Positions 15,865 to 24,015 of a stretch of DNA of 64,000 bases are shown here, one piece after another. Numbering within the stretch: position 1 is the first letter of the stretch; the number at the start of each line of letters is the position of its first letter. The notes below the pieces were generated by a model. That model was given only the letters and a program-made list of their open reading frames with translations, searched no databases and was not told where the DNA came from. Position numbers and translations under genes: made by a program. This stretch comes from a virus: IMG/VR virus record IMGVR_UViG_3300042521_002893, positions 1 through 64,000 of that record; one strand, written 5' to 3'.

Positions 15865-16398
15865 TTATCCCTCTATAACAAAATACTCTTTGCGATCTTC
15901 TACCTTAATACTAAATCCTTTATCGTAATAGCGATCCATCAGACTTTGAGAAAAATCTGTTCTCTCAATCCACAGATCTTCTCTAATCGGACCCATATCT
16001 ATAGGAATCCTAGAAAAATATTTTTCCTCAGGATATCCATAGGATCTAGAGTATAGGATCATCTCTAGATCTTCCCTACTATCTATAGAGTAGGGAATCT
16101 TAATGAATATTGACACACGATCGCTATTGCTGGAACCTTCCTCTAGAAGGATTACAGCTTCTAATCCTTTATAATCTCCTCTTACAAGGAGTTTCCCATT
16201 TAACCTCGTTTGCAGAAGATTTCTAGCGATCTTTTTAGGGCTAATACAGAATAGACCGTATCCCCCTAGAAACTTTTCTAACACTTTAGCCTCTATATTT
16301 TCATATAGAAACCCAATAGGATCCACTACCTTTTGATAGTTCGACTTGAGAATATTGTAATCCCATCCCTGGGTTTTATAGAAATAAAAACTATTCAT
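15865..16398 (-). CDS. Hypothetical protein, 177 aa
   Basis: Unknown. Starts MNSFYFYKTQGWDYNILK; ATG at 16398 shares a base with the upstream TGA (TGATG), with AAAGGTGAG in front; an in-frame GTG at 16401 is an alternative. Contains LLVRGDYKGLEAVILLEEG and a C-terminal basic/acidic mixed region. Last gene of a three-gene overlapping operon. Confidence 0.7.
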   Translation of the reverse strand: MNSFYFYKTQGWDYNILKSNYQKVVDPIGFLYENIEAKVLEKFLGGYGLFCISPKKIARNLLQTRLNGKLLVRGDYKGLEAVILLEEGSSNSDRVSIFIKIPYSIDSREDLEMILYSRSYGYPEEKYFSRIPIDMGPIREDLWIERTDFSQSLMDRYYDKGFSIKVEDRKEYFVIEG

Positions 16399-16610
16399 CA
16401 CTCACCTTTGTAATCTACCCTAACACACTCTTTACTCATCTTTACCGCATAATCTACAGCAGATTTCTTTGTCCTGTAGATCCGATAGCACTCGCTATCC
16501 TCCTCTACCAGATAGAAAACATTCCCTGAATACCGGAAAGGTCTCCATCCTCTGAATAGTGTTAGAGCTAGTACAGCATCATCAAGATCTTTGGCTACTA
16601 ATCTATTCAT
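16398..16610 (-). CDS. Hypothetical protein, 70 aa
   Basis: Unknown. LDDAVLALTLFRGWRPFRYSG, then strands (FYLVEEDSECYRIYRTK) and a helix KSAVDYAVKMSKEC. Overlaps both neighbours by ATGA/TGATG junctions, so translation is coupled across the operon. Confidence 0.7.
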   Translation of the reverse strand: MNRLVAKDLDDAVLALTLFRGWRPFRYSGNVFYLVEEDSECYRIYRTKKSAVDYAVKMSKECVRVDYKGE

Positions 16611-16966
16611 TCTACCTCTAACCCCCCATTCTCATTTTCATAAACACTAAACTCAGGAAAGCAGTTAGCGATCTGACATATTAACTCTCTATCACTCTCT
16701 TCCAATAAATCCCTATCCATAAATCCAGACCCCGTTCTCAACTGCTCTAGGGCAAAATCATACCCTAGTTTATCTTCGCCGTATGCTTGTACATAGTAAC
16801 CTCTTAAACCTAAAGCCTCAATGGATTTGTAGAAACGATCATAATAGTCTAAAAGTCTCTCTCTAGCAGGCGTACTAAATTCGTACACACTGCGATCGTC
16901 CATATTAAAATACCATAAAATCGTAACCAAGTAATCCTCAAACCCTTGTGGCGCTTTGAAATCCAT
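16607..16966 (-). CDS. Hypothetical protein, 119 aa
   Basis: Unknown helical acidic protein (PARERLLDYYDRFYKSIEALG, DRDLLEESDRELICQIANC). TAGGAGGA supports the ATG. First gene of a three-gene operon whose upstream region contains a TATAAT box at about 16.99 kb and a 15-bp inverted repeat. Confidence 0.7.
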   Translation of the reverse strand: MDFKAPQGFEDYLVTILWYFNMDDRSVYEFSTPARERLLDYYDRFYKSIEALGLRGYYVQAYGEDKLGYDFALEQLRTGSGFMDRDLLEESDRELICQIANCFPEFSVYENENGGLEVE

Positions 16967-17003
16967 GCGATCCTCCTATATTTCTATATCCTAATTATAC
17001 ACT

Positions 17004-17088
17004 ATGTAACCCTTGAATGACACTCTTAAAAATATTAAATTATTTTACAAATCAATATCTATTTTTAGGGGTTATTCAAGGGTTACAT
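17004..17088. promoter_or_regulatory. Inverted repeat flanking the upstream region of the 16.97-kb operon
   Basis: A perfect 15-bp repeat ATGTAACCCTTGAAT (17004-17018) and its complement (17074-17088), 55 bp apart. The left arm lies between a likely TATAAT -10 box and its -35 region on the minus strand. It may be a looping operator pair. Just beyond it (17093-17150) are imperfect tandem repeats of GAAAACAAAATGAAA. Confidence 0.6.
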
Positions 17089-17158
17089 AACGAAAACAAA
17101 ATGAAAAATGAAAAGATTATGAAAACAAAATGAAAGGATTATGAAAATTGTGCGATCG

Positions 17159-17473
17159 TTATGGTAACGGCAATACAACGTTCTTAACACGATCGCACAG
17201 TTCAGGATTATCCCAAACTGATGAAACGCCATAGCCTAGATTAATGCGATCATCGAAGTCGATCGCCCTTAATGTACAGGCATCAGGAACCCTGAAACAT
17301 GCAACGTCGGGCTGATTATTCCAGTTGTTTAATCGCCCTGTGGCCACTTCCGTGGCCCCTAAATTTAGTAGTATGACGTATTGCTCCTTTAGGTCAATAT
17401 TATTCGATGGTCTATGACAAGCTCGTTGGTATAGGTAATACCATCTTTCACTATTAAAATGTGTGTATTTCAT
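17159..17473 (-). CDS. Hypothetical protein, 104 aa
   Basis: Unknown. MKYTHFNSERWYYLYQRACHR, LLNLGATEVATGRLNNWNNQPDVACF. Starts 2 nt after the stop of the 97-aa gene, with GAAAGGCTG inside the end of that gene as a ribosome site. Confidence 0.65.
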   Translation of the reverse strand: MKYTHFNSERWYYLYQRACHRPSNNIDLKEQYVILLNLGATEVATGRLNNWNNQPDVACFRVPDACTLRAIDFDDRINLGYGVSSVWDNPELCDRVKNVVLPLP

Positions 17474-17475
17474 TT

Positions 17476-17769
17476 TTACAGCCTTTCATCGTTAAAGGTT
17501 AACTCAACTAAACCACCATCAGCGATCGCCCCACTAGGGCGTAGTATAGTCACACTGTAATAGCCCGTATGATGCCCTTCAAACACACTGGGTCGATATA
17601 ATCTGATACCTATCTGTTTATTCTTTCCTGCATAGGGCTGTATAAATCGATTGGTACCTTCTATCCTGAATAACTGATTTTCCTTGTATATAGGGGGTAA
17701 TACCCTTATAAAGTCTGATAACGGTCGGGTTCCACTGTTAGTAGGGCGTTCTATTGTAATAATCTCCAT
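17476..17769 (-). CDS. Hypothetical protein, 97 aa
   Basis: Unknown. Start at ATG 17769 (MEIITIERPTNSG) is chosen for its GAGGTAAG ribosome site; the frame is open to 17790. Beta-rich, with GYYSVTILRPSG near the C-terminus. A TTGACA-like sequence and AATGACA...TGTCAAT palindrome (about 17805-17815) lie upstream. Confidence 0.65.
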   Translation of the reverse strand: MEIITIERPTNSGTRPLSDFIRVLPPIYKENQLFRIEGTNRFIQPYAGKNKQIGIRLYRPSVFEGHHTGYYSVTILRPSGAIADGGLVELTFNDERL

Positions 17770-17852
17770 TCTTACCTCATTTTTTACCATTCTCTATGTC
17801 ACTAATGACAATCGCTGTCAATAAGTGACAAGATCTCACCTATTTTGTCTAA

Positions 17853-17919
17853 CGAGTTATCAATGGTTTCGGGCTATAAAGTGCTTTTTTATAGCTTAGG
17901 GAATACCATTGATAACTCG
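17853..17919 (-). terminator. Nested hairpin between two genes
   Basis: Outer arms CGAGTTATCAATGGT (17853-17867) and complement (17905-17919) are perfect over 15 bp; an inner GCTATAAA/TTTATAGC stem sits inside. It lies 7 nt after the 96-aa gene and probably terminates or stabilises its message. A second palindrome ATTGACA-N5-TGTCAAT overlaps the gene end at 17929-17947. Confidence 0.65.
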
Positions 17920-17925
17920 ATTTAC

Positions 17926-18216
17926 TTATTGACAACGATTGTCAATGATTTCTATCACCCCTTGGTAAAAGCGTTTGTGATAATACCCGATTTGATCGGT
18001 GGTATATTCCATGCTTGCGATGATTTCTTTGATCTTTACCAAGTGAGTTTCTTTTCCTGGTAGTGCTAGATCGCCCCATGGAATCGATAATTTTGTATCG
18101 GTATCATAGACAGCGGGTTGTTTTAACCAGTTGTCTATATCGGTGTAATCTTCTTCAACACTATTGAACCCGGTAAAGTTTATACCAGGATTTTGTAACA
18201 GATATCGGATTTTCAT
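17926..18216 (-). CDS. Hypothetical protein, 96 aa
   Basis: Unknown. Start at ATG 18216 (MKIRYLLQNPGINFTG) chosen for AAAGGGAAA upstream; the frame is open to 18366. Contains DTKLSIPWGDLALPGKETHLVKIKEI. Downstream partner of the 18242/18583 paralogue pair. Confidence 0.65.
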   Translation of the reverse strand: MKIRYLLQNPGINFTGFNSVEEDYTDIDNWLKQPAVYDTDTKLSIPWGDLALPGKETHLVKIKEIIASMEYTTDQIGYYHKRFYQGVIEIIDNRCQ

Positions 18217-18241
18217 CGGTTTTTCCCTTTGGCGATCGCAC

Positions 18242-18553
18242 TTAATCAGGTTTAACATCAAATCCAGTCCATGATACCAGGCTATCATAGACACGATCCA
18301 GGTGTTCCCATACTTGATAAGCAGATCCGTAGTCTGCCCAACTAGCTTGGTTAGGACTAGGTACAAGTATCATTATGTTCTCAATGTAACTGATCAATTC
18401 GCTACATTTACGAATCTGATTTTTATATTTGTCATCCAGTGTTTCCGTACCATCACATGATAGGATTTTAACAGACTCAGGGTTTTGATCCTTCAGTTTC
18501 CTGTACTCTGATGGATTTATATTAAACTCTATACCATTGATTAGTACTTTCAT
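18242..18553 (-). CDS. Hypothetical protein, tandem paralogue A, 103 aa
   Basis: Paralogue of the next gene upstream (18583-18888). They share the N-terminal MKV(L/R) strand, YxxLKDxNP, LPSP(N/D)-like segment, VxEHLDxVxDxLxSWTGF near the C-terminus and length. No known family. Ribosome site GAGGAAACC. Confidence 0.7.
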   Translation of the reverse strand: MKVLINGIEFNINPSEYRKLKDQNPESVKILSCDGTETLDDKYKNQIRKCSELISYIENIMILVPSPNQASWADYGSAYQVWEHLDRVYDSLVSWTGFDVKPD

Positions 18554-18582
18554 GGTTTCCTCTTTTTGAAAAAGTGATTACC

Positions 18583-18888
18583 CTAATCGTTATCCTGAAA
18601 ACCAGTCCACGATGTCAACATATCTTTTACCAAGTCCAGATGTTCTCTAATTGCTACGATAGATTCCAGATCTGTGTAGGTAGCCGTATCAGGGCTAGGA
18701 AGATACTCTAACATGATCTTAATTTTGGCACAGAAATTATGACATTCTAGTGTCTTATCACCATAACGATCTTCTAACGATTTATCGTTAGAGTATGAAA
18801 CAACTTCCAAATCAGGATTCTCGTCTTTTAGTGCCATGTAGGCACCAAAGCTTACTTTTATTTCTTTTCCTTGTAATCTCACTTTCAT
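18583..18888 (-). CDS. Hypothetical protein, tandem paralogue B, 101 aa
   Basis: Paralogue of 18242-18553. It is the first gene of the operon, fed by the promoter at 18921-18949 with an operator at 18943-18962. Helical C-terminus (IREHLDLVKDMLTSWTGFQ). AAAGGAAC supports the start. Function unknown. Confidence 0.7.
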   Translation of the reverse strand: MKVRLQGKEIKVSFGAYMALKDENPDLEVVSYSNDKSLEDRYGDKTLECHNFCAKIKIMLEYLPSPDTATYTDLESIVAIREHLDLVKDMLTSWTGFQDND

Positions 18889-18920
18889 CGGTTGTGTTCC
18901 TTTTCTTTAACCATGCCTCT

Positions 18921-18962
18921 ATAATAATTGATTTACTTTTAAGTGTCAACCTCTATTGACAC
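18921..18962 (-). promoter_or_regulatory. Promoter with perfect GTGTCAA/TTGACAC operator
   Basis: Minus-strand TTGACA (18944-18949), 17 nt, TATTAT (18921-18926). GTGTCAA-N6-TTGACAC (18943-18962) overlaps the -35 box; a repressor there would block polymerase. This is the clearest instance of the motif. Confidence 0.85.
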
Positions 18963-19235
18963 TAATCTGATAACAAAAATCTCTATTTTTCACAATGATC
19001 GCTATTGATTTTTCTCTATTATCGTTTCTAAGGTGTCTATAAGCCTCTAGAGCATTTTAAGGTAACATCATAAGAGTTAACTATTTTGTGACCCTTGTAG
19101 GTGATTCTAGAAGGAGTATTTTTAGGATTGTAGGACTATTTTTTAGGATAAGGTTATTTTTATTCTACTAAATGAGTATATAACTATAGAGTGATAAATA
19201 GAGTAAAAAAATAGTCCTACGATGATTTATTAGAA
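18963..19235. other. Intergenic cassette, non-coding
   Basis: No gene. It holds a TTTCTAAGGTGTCTATAAGC element like that at about 15.67 kb and a TATATAACTATAGAGTGATA motif (about 19176-19195), then the terminator of the following gene. See the cassette finding. Confidence 0.6.
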
Positions 19236-19280
19236 CGATCGCACTAGGTAATCCCTCAAGACAAATACCTAGTGCGATCG
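19236..19280 (-). terminator. Terminator hairpin with HIP1 core arms
   Basis: 15-bp perfect arms CGATCGCACTAGGTA (19236-19250) and complement (19266-19280), six nt after the 109-aa gene. Confidence 0.75.
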
Positions 19281-19286
19281 CCTTAC

Positions 19287-19616
19287 TTAAGATCCCTTGA
19301 TATCCTCAATAACATCGCGCGTTTTTTGCAGAAGCTTTGTTAAAGCCTCTTTATCATCGGACTCTAAAACCGTTATATACTTTTGTAGTAGTGTCATCAT
19401 ATCAGGTGCAGCAGCTATCAATCTAGCGTTAGCTTCTGCATTATCGAATGCTTCTAGACACCATCCTGGTCCTGTCATCGAACCTTCTGGTGTTACGTCT
19501 TCATATAGATGACATATAGTAGGATCATTCCATCTTTTACCGTGATCTGCTACTATGTAAGGTTTGCCACTGTCGGCATAACCTACTATCCAAGGGCCTG
19601 GAGTGTATTCTACCAT
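19287..19616 (-). CDS. Conserved phage protein (TPGPW...NARLIAAAPD family), 109 aa
   Basis: The YTPGPWIVG start and the NAEANARLIAAAPDMMTLL segment are the well-known signature of a very widespread phage/prophage protein of unknown function. The C-terminal 35 residues form a charged helix. GGTAATG lies upstream of the ATG. Between two HIP1-core hairpins, so probably a single-gene unit. Confidence 0.8.
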   Translation of the reverse strand: MVEYTPGPWIVGYADSGKPYIVADHGKRWNDPTICHLYEDVTPEGSMTGPGWCLEAFDNAEANARLIAAAPDMMTLLQKYITVLESDDKEALTKLLQKTRDVIEDIKGS

Positions 19617-19648
19617 GGTTCATTACCAGAATAACATCTTGATTATTT

Positions 19649-19699
19649 TGCGATCGCACTAGATCGTCCGTATTATTGAATTAACCTAGTGCGATCGCA
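19649..19699 (-). terminator. Terminator hairpin with HIP1 core arms
   Basis: 14-bp arms TGCGATCGCACTAG and complement; downstream of the tandem 80/92-aa pair. Confidence 0.7.
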
Positions 19700-19734
19700 T
19701 TATTCACCCTGTTTATTTCACTTTGCGATCGCTC

Positions 19735-19977
19735 TTACCAACTATAATCAGCAAAGGGAATACTTAGGCAGGTTTTACCCGATCCATTCCAAGCTGCTTG
19801 ATCGTTACCTGTAAATTTATCAATGTTGTCATACCACTGATAATTTTCCTGTAACCATTTATCAATTTCTGGATATGCTACCACGTAAAGATCTGGGTGA
19901 ATAGTTCTATGCTGATGCCCAAAATCTTTATTTGTCAACCAGGGGAAAACTTGTTTTAACTGTTGTTCTAATGACAT
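19735..19977 (-). CDS. Tandem-duplicated small protein, 80 aa
   Basis: Nearly identical over its first 15 residues (MSLEQQLKQVFPWLT) and similar throughout to the adjacent 92-aa gene. Shared parts are DLYVVAYPEIDKWLQ, NYQ, WNG and IPFA. No known family. It lacks the basic helical C-terminus of its partner. Confidence 0.75.
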   Translation of the reverse strand: MSLEQQLKQVFPWLTNKDFGHQHRTIHPDLYVVAYPEIDKWLQENYQWYDNIDKFTGNDQAAWNGSGKTCLSIPFADYSW

Positions 19978-19981
19978 AGTT

Positions 19982-20260
19982 TTACTCCTTCTCTGATTGT
20001 TGTTCTAACTTTTTTAACATTCTCTCTAGTCGTTTCCATTCTCCAGCAAAAGGAATTTCTAGGCAACGCTTACTTGCTCCATTCCAATCAGCTTCGGGAT
20101 TCCCGATAAACTGTTGAACATTGGAATAAAACTGATAATTATCCTGTAGCCATTTATCAATTTCTGGATATGCTACCACATAAAGATCCGTGGCATGGTG
20201 ACCAAAGTCACGATCCGTTAACCAGGGGAAAACTTGTTTTAACTGTTGTTCTAATGACAT
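19982..20260 (-). CDS. Tandem-duplicated small protein, 92 aa
   Basis: Partner of the 80-aa gene four bases downstream; adds a charged helix (EWKRLERMLKKLEQQSEKE) at the C-terminus. The nucleotide identity of the 5' ends implies a recent duplication. GGAGTAG supports the start. Function unknown. Confidence 0.75.
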   Translation of the reverse strand: MSLEQQLKQVFPWLTDRDFGHHATDLYVVAYPEIDKWLQDNYQFYSNVQQFIGNPEADWNGASKRCLEIPFAGEWKRLERMLKKLEQQSEKE

Positions 20261-20271
20261 AATTCTACTCC

Positions 20272-20934
20272 TTAATATTCATCTCCATAATCGTAACCTA
20301 TCTGCTTTAACTCGCAGTGATATCTACTAAATGTAACATTTAGTATGGCCTGATCGCCTATCTCTGCTGACTTAAGGAAAAGATCGCATTCTTCCTTAAT
20401 GGTATCAAACAAGTGGTTGCAGATATCATATATCTGCAAACCTTGAAACCTTTTCTTAAATAGACTATATCCTTTACAGATCCAACCCGTTATATAGTCT
20501 ACCGTATTGTCTGTGAAATTATACGACTCCTCTATTTCATCAGATACAGAAGCTAAACCTTTTCTGACAGCAGATCTAATGTCGGCTGTGATTTCAATAT
20601 CACGTAATCTGGAATTACATGGCAATACCAGATTATATCCAGAGTAAAAACTACTTACAGCTAATTGGGTAACGTCGCTTGTGATATCGTAAAAACTGAG
20701 ATAACGATGTCCAGCAGTAAGATATCCGTTTTCAATCCTTCCGCCAACGATCGCACCCAATGCCATAAATTCATCTACATAGCAATTTGAATGCTCTTTC
20801 ACAGGATGTTCTATGACATCATGGGCGATCACTTGCCCGTTAAGGGGATCAAAATGATCCCGACCTATATTCTTAATAATCAGCCCGTTTTTTCCATATT
20901 CGGGATTTTCTCTCACCTCTAACAGGTATTTCAT
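20272..20934 (-). CDS. Hypothetical protein, 220 aa
   Basis: Unknown. Begins MKYLLEVRENPEYGKNGLII; contains GHRYLSFYDITSDVTQL and a C-terminal half with several Cys (CKGY, ICNHLFDTIKEECD). First gene of an operon with the tandem pair. Two promoters: a proximal one at 20982-21010 and a CRP-type site at 21100. Confidence 0.7.
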   Translation of the reverse strand: MKYLLEVRENPEYGKNGLIIKNIGRDHFDPLNGQVIAHDVIEHPVKEHSNCYVDEFMALGAIVGGRIENGYLTAGHRYLSFYDITSDVTQLAVSSFYSGYNLVLPCNSRLRDIEITADIRSAVRKGLASVSDEIEESYNFTDNTVDYITGWICKGYSLFKKRFQGLQIYDICNHLFDTIKEECDLFLKSAEIGDQAILNVTFSRYHCELKQIGYDYGDEY

Positions 20935-20981
20935 ACCTTTCCCTTTTCCCTTTTTTTGCTTGTCTGTACCCTTACCCTTAT

Positions 20982-21010
20982 AATCTACTTTATTAAAGGT
21001 AAGTTGTCAA
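20982..21010 (-). promoter_or_regulatory. Proximal promoter of the 220-aa gene
   Basis: Minus-strand TTGACA (21005-21010), 17 nt, TAGATT (20982-20987); same boxes and spacing as at 24.37 kb. Confidence 0.75.
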
Positions 21011-21071
21011 CCGTTGGTCACAGCTAATTTTTTTATTTAATTTAGGGCCTAGCTGTAATTCCCTAACAATT

Positions 21072-21115
21072 TAATAGTAACAGATCCATATCCTAGCAGT
21101 GTGATCGCAGTCACA
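21072..21115 (-). promoter_or_regulatory. CRP-type site with class II-like spacing
   Basis: TGTGATCGCAGTCACA at 21100-21115 fits the CRP consensus TGTGA-N6-TCACA exactly. A weak -10-like ACTATT lies 35 nt from the site centre on the minus strand, the same distance as in the other three sites. Cyanobacterial SyCRP1-like regulators bind such sites. Confidence 0.7.
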
Positions 21116-21271
21116 ATAAACGTTATTTTTACCTAGTTATTTTTATATTATAGTGATAGTGTTTTATCTATGGACGATCGCACTATGACGGCTATATAAT
21201 CGTTGTGTTATTATATAACCATAAAGCGATAAATAAGGTAAATAAAGCGATGAATAGAGCATAGCCGAAAC
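21116..21271. other. Intergenic cassette, non-coding
   Basis: No gene. Contains the TATATAACCATAAAGCGATA motif (about 21212-21231) between the CRP site and the next terminator. Confidence 0.6.
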
Positions 21272-21317
21272 GATCGCACTAGATCCCATGTACTAATGGA
21301 GCGGATCTAGTGCGATC
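21272..21317 (-). terminator. Terminator hairpin with HIP1-like arms
   Basis: 15-bp arms GATCGCACTAGATCC (21272-21286) and complement (21303-21317), after the 173-aa gene. Confidence 0.75.
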
Positions 21318-21339
21318 ATCCTGGTTAGGGAATTATATC

Positions 21340-21861
21340 TTAATTCCCATTACAAACATTCTGGAGTCTTAGCGATTGTCGCTTTCCTCCTTCTAATATG
21401 CCTAACACTTTACCTTCGATCATATCATGTCCTGTTGCGTAAAAGGCATTTTTACTTTTATTTAGACTAGATCTAAGATGTTTGATCGTATACCGTGCAG
21501 CCTCAAGGCATTCTTTACGTAATTCTTTATAGTTGTTACCTGTAGCACTATAGTCTACAGACTTCAAACCGTAAGAATGGCAGCATTCCACCATGTAATC
21601 TTCTGGCAGATCATTATCGTCATCAATGCCACAAAAAGATTTAACCGATCGCATTTTATCGGGTTCTACCTTTCTACAGTTAACTATCGACAATTCTATC
21701 ATATACTTTTCAGTACTCTCGGAATCACACTCTAATATGATCAATTCCATTACTAGATAATACCCTTCTACTTTGGTATTGTAAAACCACTTGCCACCAT
21801 AATCTAGGTAATTAACATCACCAGTTAACCAAGTAAATCGAACTGTAGCGTTGTTAGCCAT
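21340..21861 (-). CDS. Hypothetical protein, 173 aa
   Basis: Unknown. Beta-rich first half (ATVRFTWLTGDVNYLDYGGKW) and helical second half (NYKELRKECLEAARYTIKHLR). It stands alone between its own promoter (21909-21937) and terminator. Starts MANNATVRF at 21861, with GGAAGG upstream. Confidence 0.7.
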   Translation of the reverse strand: MANNATVRFTWLTGDVNYLDYGGKWFYNTKVEGYYLVMELIILECDSESTEKYMIELSIVNCRKVEPDKMRSVKSFCGIDDDNDLPEDYMVECCHSYGLKSVDYSATGNNYKELRKECLEAARYTIKHLRSSLNKSKNAFYATGHDMIEGKVLGILEGGKRQSLRLQNVCNGN

Positions 21862-21908
21862 GGTTTCAATCCTTCCCTTTTCGTTTCGTTTTCTTTAACC
21901 ATACCCTT

Positions 21909-21937
21909 ATATTATCAATCTATTTTCTAATTGTAAA
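21909..21937 (-). promoter_or_regulatory. Promoter of the 173-aa gene
   Basis: Minus-strand TTTACA (21932-21937), 17 nt, TAATAT (21909-21914). Confidence 0.7.
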
Positions 21938-22358
21938 CCCTACTTTACAGGTATTTATACTTAATTAGCCTACAATATTAATCTATAGCGATCATATATA
22001 GAAATCTATAGCCCTTTATTTTGCAATTTAAGCCCTATTAAAGGCTTATTAGTAGAATACCCTAGGGTAGCTATTAGAAAGGCTTTATAGGGCACTAGAG
22101 CAAGGGTATAGAGAACGATCGCTATCCTAGCGCTAGAGTGTTTTATAGATTCATTTGTACTACTGTAGACTCATTTATTATTATATTTATATATAACCAT
22201 ATAGTGATGAATAGGGTAGCAGAGTAGTACGATAGTGCTGTAGTACAAACGATCGCGATCAAAATAGATCGCGATCTATTTTACTTTGGTATGGTGAATA
22301 GAGCGATCGCTGTAGTATATCTGCACTATGGCGATCGTCCTATCTATTTTCCCTATAC
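21938..22358. other. Intergenic cassette, non-coding
   Basis: About 420 bp without a gene. Contains CTATTAAAGGCTTATTAG-type elements, the TATATAACCATATAGTGATG motif (about 22191-22210), and several GCGATCGC palindromes that form hairpins (22250-22337) and probably end the 183-aa gene. Confidence 0.6.
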
Positions 22359-22910
22359 CTAGAAAGTATCGGGATCTAGTTCTAGGTATCGCCTAGGTAT
22401 GGCATACCCTTCTAATCTCAGTTTTTTAGTAAACTCTCTGATTATTTCAGTCTTAGTATACTTATCAGTTAACTCTAGACAACAATCTTCCTCCATAAGA
22501 TCATCACCATTAGCTAACTTAAAAACAGGATACAGCTTACCATCGGTTTTAATCCACTTATAACCCGTGATAACCTTACCAGGGCTAAATTCTAAAGTAT
22601 CATGAGATACTAGCCTTAATTCCCCTAGGGGATAATTTGTACTAACGTGGTTAGCATATATTACCCTTTCGTTACAATAAGGGTCATATATTCTTACTCT
22701 AGGGGTTATCCCTAAAGCTTTTCGGATTTGAGTATCGTTAGGACTCCCATCATAAAATTCCCCTTCAATACCAGGATTATATACTTCTAACTTTACAGGC
22801 ATCTCTACATTACCAGATCTAAATGCCTGATTGACTTCGTAACCATCTTTGGAATTCCCCCAAACGTCATAGGTAATTACTTCCCAGATTGTTGAAATAA
22901 TGATCGTCAT
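22359..22910 (-). CDS. Hypothetical protein, 183 aa
   Basis: Unknown. Start at ATG 22910 (MTIIISTIWEVITYDVWG) chosen for AAAAGG upstream. Contains VRIYDPYCNERVIYANHVST and GYKWIKTDGKLYPVFKLANGDD, suggesting a beta-rich fold. Stand-alone gene. Confidence 0.7.
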   Translation of the reverse strand: MTIIISTIWEVITYDVWGNSKDGYEVNQAFRSGNVEMPVKLEVYNPGIEGEFYDGSPNDTQIRKALGITPRVRIYDPYCNERVIYANHVSTNYPLGELRLVSHDTLEFSPGKVITGYKWIKTDGKLYPVFKLANGDDLMEEDCCLELTDKYTKTEIIREFTKKLRLEGYAIPRRYLELDPDTF

Positions 22911-23024
22911 AATGTAACCTTTTCCTTTTCGAGTTGTAGTGGATTGTAGCACGTATTTTTCCCCTTAGGACGATCGCTACCGTGCTAATAGCGATCGCTC
23001 TATCTATCCTATTGTAGCCTAAGC

Positions 23025-23447
23025 CTATTGGAATAAGCTACGGTTAAATTTACTATTGAGCTTTGGTTTAGGAGCGATCGCAAGGTTACGATCGCTCAGT
23101 TTAACCGGTCTGAGCGTAGGTCTTTTTAGGGGATCCACAATACGATCGCGCTTAAGGATTGGAGCGGGTTTTTTAACCCGATCCCGCCTTAACATGGGTT
23201 TGGGTAGAAGTGAAGAGCGATCGTCCTTCTCAGTAGAATCATTGCAAACAGAAATCAATTGATCTAACAAAGCAATCTCAGAGATTTTCTGAGATTCGTT
23301 AACATCGCTCTCAGTATTAGTTGTAGATAGATAATCGGCGATCAACCCTTCTAACACAACTTTTTTAGGGTTTACTCCTGTAAATAAATTCAATTGACGG
23401 GCCAGTTTCACATCCTGTTGATAAACACCAGTGAAAGTAACAGCCAT
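23025..23447 (-). CDS. Hypothetical basic protein, 140 aa
   Basis: Unknown. N-terminal 60 residues are helical (YQQDVKLARQLNLFTGVNPKK, a possible RHH/CopG-like start). The C-terminal half is a disordered Pro/Lys/Arg-rich region with repeated (K/R)RDR(V/I)xxP units. It could bind nucleic acid; that is inference. AAGGATAAC precedes the ATG. Confidence 0.65.
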   Translation of the reverse strand: MAVTFTGVYQQDVKLARQLNLFTGVNPKKVVLEGLIADYLSTTNTESDVNESQKISEIALLDQLISVCNDSTEKDDRSSLLPKPMLRRDRVKKPAPILKRDRIVDPLKRPTLRPVKLSDRNLAIAPKPKLNSKFNRSLFQ

Positions 23448-23493
23448 GATCGTTATCCTTTGATGATTGTACGTTTACAGCCCTATAAGGGCA

Positions 23494-23573
23494 TACGATC
23501 GAGGGGATTCGGACCCCTATTAACCTATCTATCATTATAGCGATAGATGATTAAGCTACCGACTAGCGATCGC
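23494..23573 (-). other. tRNA-like structure
   Basis: Minus strand: acceptor-like GCGATCG (23567-23573) pairs with CGATCGT (23495-23501) with one G-T; a T-arm AGGGG-TCCGAAT-CCCCT sits at 23502-23518; the middle forms a long hairpin with an 8-nt loop containing CTATAA. The D-arm is poor, the T-loop has C in place of U55 and the anticodon loop is not 7 nt. Probably a decayed tRNA or tRNA-mimic. Confidence 0.35.
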
Positions 23574-23582
23574 TGTTAGAAA

Positions 23583-23990
23583 TTAGTAAGTACTGACCCC
23601 TAGAGCATCTAGGACCATGATACCTTCTAACAAGGCTTGATCTTCATCAGATATTTTTCCAGTTTTTAGTATCCTCTTAATGTGGGATAATTCCCCAGGA
23701 CTAAATCCCTCAAGATGCATAGAATAGGAGATTTCTTCTCCTGTGCTATAGTCAATAATACTATATCCCGATGTTTCAAACCAATTACCAACCCATTCAG
23801 ATATTCCTAGATCAATACCTAGACGAACGGCATCATATAAAGATCCCATATCATCGCTATTAATAAACTCTACTGGGGATGTTAAGCGGTTTCTACCGCC
23901 GTCTGTAAACCCGTTATCCTCAAAATCGCCATTTTCGGCCGATTCTGGTGTTACAGTTGTGTAACAGAACACTATGCTTTTGCTTTTCAT
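23583..23990 (-). CDS. Hypothetical protein, 135 aa
   Basis: Unknown. Contains GFTDGGRNRLTSPVEFINSDDMGSLYDAV, a pattern I have a sense of from other phages but cannot name, followed by EWVGNWFETSGYSIIDYSTGEE. C-terminal helices. Cotranscribed with the upstream 98-aa gene, 25 nt away. Confidence 0.65.
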   Translation of the reverse strand: MKSKSIVFCYTTVTPESAENGDFEDNGFTDGGRNRLTSPVEFINSDDMGSLYDAVRLGIDLGISEWVGNWFETSGYSIIDYSTGEEISYSMHLEGFSPGELSHIKRILKTGKISDEDQALLEGIMVLDALGVSTY

Positions 23991-24015
23991 TTTTCTTACT
24001 TACCCTTGGTATGTT

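Noticed and set aside
17093-17150. Possible CRISPR-like repeats
   Set aside because: Only short AT-rich imperfect tandem repeats without spacers; no cas genes in the window.
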